Assembly (NCBI RefSeq): GCF_003387355.1
Contig: NZ_QUNH01000001.1
Span: 1,659,510-1,723,509 of the forward strand
Source of the DNA: Winogradskyella sediminis
GTDB taxonomy: Bacteria; Bacteroidota; Bacteroidia; Flavobacteriales; Flavobacteriaceae
DNA length: 64,000 bases
Direction of reading: 5' to 3'
Made by a program: the position numbers and the translations under genes. Of this stretch, positions 62,377 through 64,000 are shown one piece after another (the first letter of the stretch is position 1; each line of letters begins with the position of its first letter). The notes under the pieces were generated by a model. It was not told the origin of the DNA. It worked only from the letters and a program-made list of their open reading frames with translations, and ran no database searches.

Positions 62377-63213
62377 ATGAAAACAAACATTTTAGTAATC
62401 GGAGGAACTGGAAAAACTGGTCGCCGAGTAGTAGAGCAATTACAAAACAAAGGAATTGAGCCAAGAATTGGTTCAAGAAATTCATCACCAAGCTTTGATT
62501 GGGATAATAAAGAAACATGGATAGAAACCTTAAGCAGCATCGAAAAAATGTATGTTACGTATTATCCTGATCTTGCTGTTCCAGGAGCCAAAGAAGCTAT
62601 AGAGAGTTTAACTTATTTAGCAAAAGAATTAGGTGTTAAAAAAATGGTGCTGCTCTCTGGAAAAGGTGAAACTGAAGCTGAAGCTTGTGAAAAAATCGTG
62701 ATGAATTCTGGCATGGATTATACAATAGTTAGAGCATCTTGGTTTAATCAGAATTGGAGTGAAAGTTTCTTTTTGGATCCTATATTATCTGGAGAAGTGG
62801 CGTTACCAATGTCTAATGTTTTAATTCCATTTGTAGATGCTAATGATATTGCTGAAGTAGCTGCAACTGTTTTACTTGATGACACTTATAACGGAAAAAT
62901 AATTGAGGTAACAGGTCCAGAATTAATCACCTTCAAGGATATTATCAATATAATTTCTAAAACTAGTAACAGAAAATTAAACTTCTATGACATCACATTA
63001 GAACAGTATATTGATGGTATGAAGCAAATGCAAATACCAAATGATGTAGTGTGGTTAATTGAGTATTTATTTAGTCATGTTTTAACCAATCCTAAAAATC
63101 AGTTAGTGGTTAATGATATTGAACGAGTTCTAGACAGAAAAGCAAAAACATTTCTAGAATATGCACAAGAAACTGCTAAAACAGGTATTTGGAGTCAAGT
63201 AGAAGTCCAATAA
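62377..63213 (+). CDS. NmrA-like NAD(P)-binding reductase
   Basis: Atypical short-chain dehydrogenase of 278 residues. The nucleotide-binding loop GGTGKTGRRVVEQL is intact; VLLSGKGETEAEACEKIV and YTIVRASWFNQNW follow the NmrA/QOR2 pattern, lacking the Tyr-x-x-x-Lys pair of classical SDRs. It may reduce quinones or related compounds or act as a redox sensor. Third gene after the AraC regulator. Confidence 0.9.
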   Translation: MKTNILVIGGTGKTGRRVVEQLQNKGIEPRIGSRNSSPSFDWDNKETWIETLSSIEKMYVTYYPDLAVPGAKEAIESLTYLAKELGVKKMVLLSGKGETEAEACEKIVMNSGMDYTIVRASWFNQNWSESFFLDPILSGEVALPMSNVLIPFVDANDIAEVAATVLLDDTYNGKIIEVTGPELITFKDIINIISKTSNRKLNFYDITLEQYIDGMKQMQIPNDVVWLIEYLFSHVLTNPKNQLVVNDIERVLDRKAKTFLEYAQETAKTGIWSQVEVQ

Positions 63214-63222
63214 CTATTGCCA

Positions 63223-63344
63223 ACAACGTGTATAGCTCATTGCGGCTGAATTCCTAATCGGAATTCATTGCAATTTGCTATCTTTCGGTCACGGCGGAAA
63301 ATCATAGCTGATTTTCCGCAACGAGCCATACACAAAACCGTTGT
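63223..63344. repeat. Long attC-like imperfect palindrome
   Basis: A 122 bp element. Outer arms ACAACG (63223-63228) and CGTTGT (63339-63344); inner arms GTGTATAGCTCATTGCGG (63228-63245) and CCGCAACGAGCCATACAC (63316-63333) pair at 16 of 18 positions. Inside are hairpins GAATTCC-TAATC-GGAATTC and CGGAAAATCA-TAGC-TGATTTTCCG. The layout of nested arms with extra bases on one side resembles integron attC sites, but the classic GTTRRRY core is not exact. Confidence 0.6.
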
Positions 63345-63374
63345 GTGTAATGCCGTAAAAACGGAGAGATTCAA

Positions 63375-63956
63375 ATGACAGATAAAGAAAAAAATAGAAT
63401 TGCAGAATTGAGATGGGAAATTGAACGGAAAGAAAAACGGGCAAAACTCGAACCGAAACTGATTTCAATATTACCGAAAAACTCATTTGAATTTTTAAGT
63501 TTTGAGGAATCTGATTCTTTTCAATCTAAAACAGACGATTGGCCAAATGATAAATGGAAAGAAAACTTATACTTTCAAACCGAAATTGAAAACACTCTGA
63601 TAATTGAAAATATCATAAAGAATTTTCTTGACCTAATAACAGACTCTGAACTTTATATTTTCCTTATGAATTATAACTTCGGACTGATTAAAATATCGAA
63701 AGAAAAATTAAGTGACAATTGGATTGACTTAATCGAAATTGACCAAGACGAAATTTATTTATTTAATCCAAAAAGTACCGAATTCATCTGTATCGAAAAA
63801 ACTGAAGAAATTATTTCAGGACGTGAAAATGAAGGTCCAAAATGGATTTATGAAATAACATACTCGAACAATGAATTAAAAGAAAAATGTAAAAGCACTA
63901 CACACAACAAAGTACTGTGGCAAAAAACAAGTAAAAACTCATTATTTTTTTACTAA
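63375..63956 (+). CDS. Orphan hypothetical protein after attC-like element
   Basis: Protein of 193 residues, no recognised family. It starts with a charged helix (KEKNRIAELRWEIERKEKRAK) that may form a coiled coil. The rest is a mix of acidic and aromatic residues ending KTSKNSLFFY; no signal peptide or membrane helix. It lies 30 bp after the attC-like palindrome, as a gene cassette would. It is probably accessory, with no evidence for function. Confidence 0.7.
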   Translation: MTDKEKNRIAELRWEIERKEKRAKLEPKLISILPKNSFEFLSFEESDSFQSKTDDWPNDKWKENLYFQTEIENTLIIENIIKNFLDLITDSELYIFLMNYNFGLIKISKEKLSDNWIDLIEIDQDEIYLFNPKSTEFICIEKTEEIISGRENEGPKWIYEITYSNNELKEKCKSTTHNKVLWQKTSKNSLFFY

Positions 63957-64000
63957 AGTACTTTTATAATTTCCATCATATATTAACCCTGATTTAGCTA

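Overview
This AT-rich window comes from a bacterium of the family Flavobacteriaceae (Bacteroidota). The main evidence is a tmRNA with the tag GENNYALAA, a trp promoter of the Bacteroidota type (TTTG-N19-TATATTTG), strings of MacB/FtsX-type permeases, DUF4173, DUF1361 and DUF2809 membrane proteins, a Lys1-like dehydrogenase and a lipoprotein-type dipeptidyl peptidase III. The genus cannot be told from this sequence. I see no IS element, prophage, CRISPR array, rRNA or tRNA gene.

Layout. 1-1725: 3' part of typA and its terminator. 1863-12111: a surface-glycan region with a FemAB/GNAT-like acyltransferase, an FdtB-type aminotransferase, two tandem Wzx-like flippases, an iron/2-oxoglutarate oxygenase, four glycosyltransferases and an FdtA-type sugar ketoisomerase. 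12161-12844: ftsE-like ATPase. 12975-19200: trp operon in the order promoter-trpL-attenuator-trpE-G-D-C-F-B, with three REPIN-like 72-74 bp palindromic elements between its genes and no trpA after trpB. 19292-23867: YceI/MarR pair, two rhodaneses and a DsbD-like reductase. 23864-41078: an NtrB/NtrC-type two-component system divergent from a MacAB-TolC-like export locus (adaptor, ATPase, four full-length permeases, second ATPase, outer-membrane factor). 41194-46357: topoisomerase IB, MsrA/MsrB, a small Rho_N-type protein, an FKBP isomerase, ssrA and a Lys1-like dehydrogenase. 46359-52394: a tightly packed minus-strand block of membrane proteins, lipoproteins and a small winged-helix regulator, with two matching operator palindromes. 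52502-60184: a small repeat membrane protein, class II ribonucleotide reductase, DUF1801, CrcB, an SRPBCC/GyrI-like protein and DPP III. 60546-63956: AraC regulator, DUF5367, DUF1772, an NmrA-like reductase, then a long attC-like palindrome and an orphan gene.

How the genes work together. The trp leader encodes an 18-residue peptide with three consecutive Trp codons. A terminator follows it whose loop can pair with the leader stop-codon region, so the operon is probably controlled by ribosome-mediated attenuation. In the export locus, two intergenic regions 9.7 kb apart carry the same pair of upstream sites and the same TTTTGGCAT-type promoter core at identical spacing. This splits the locus into two co-regulated units, most likely driven by the adjacent NtrC-type regulator. 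In the 46-52 kb block, TACTTTG-N5-CAAAGTA palindromes stand before both the regulator-containing unit and the seven-gene DUF4173/Coq4/SanA unit, suggesting a small, uncharacterised envelope regulon.
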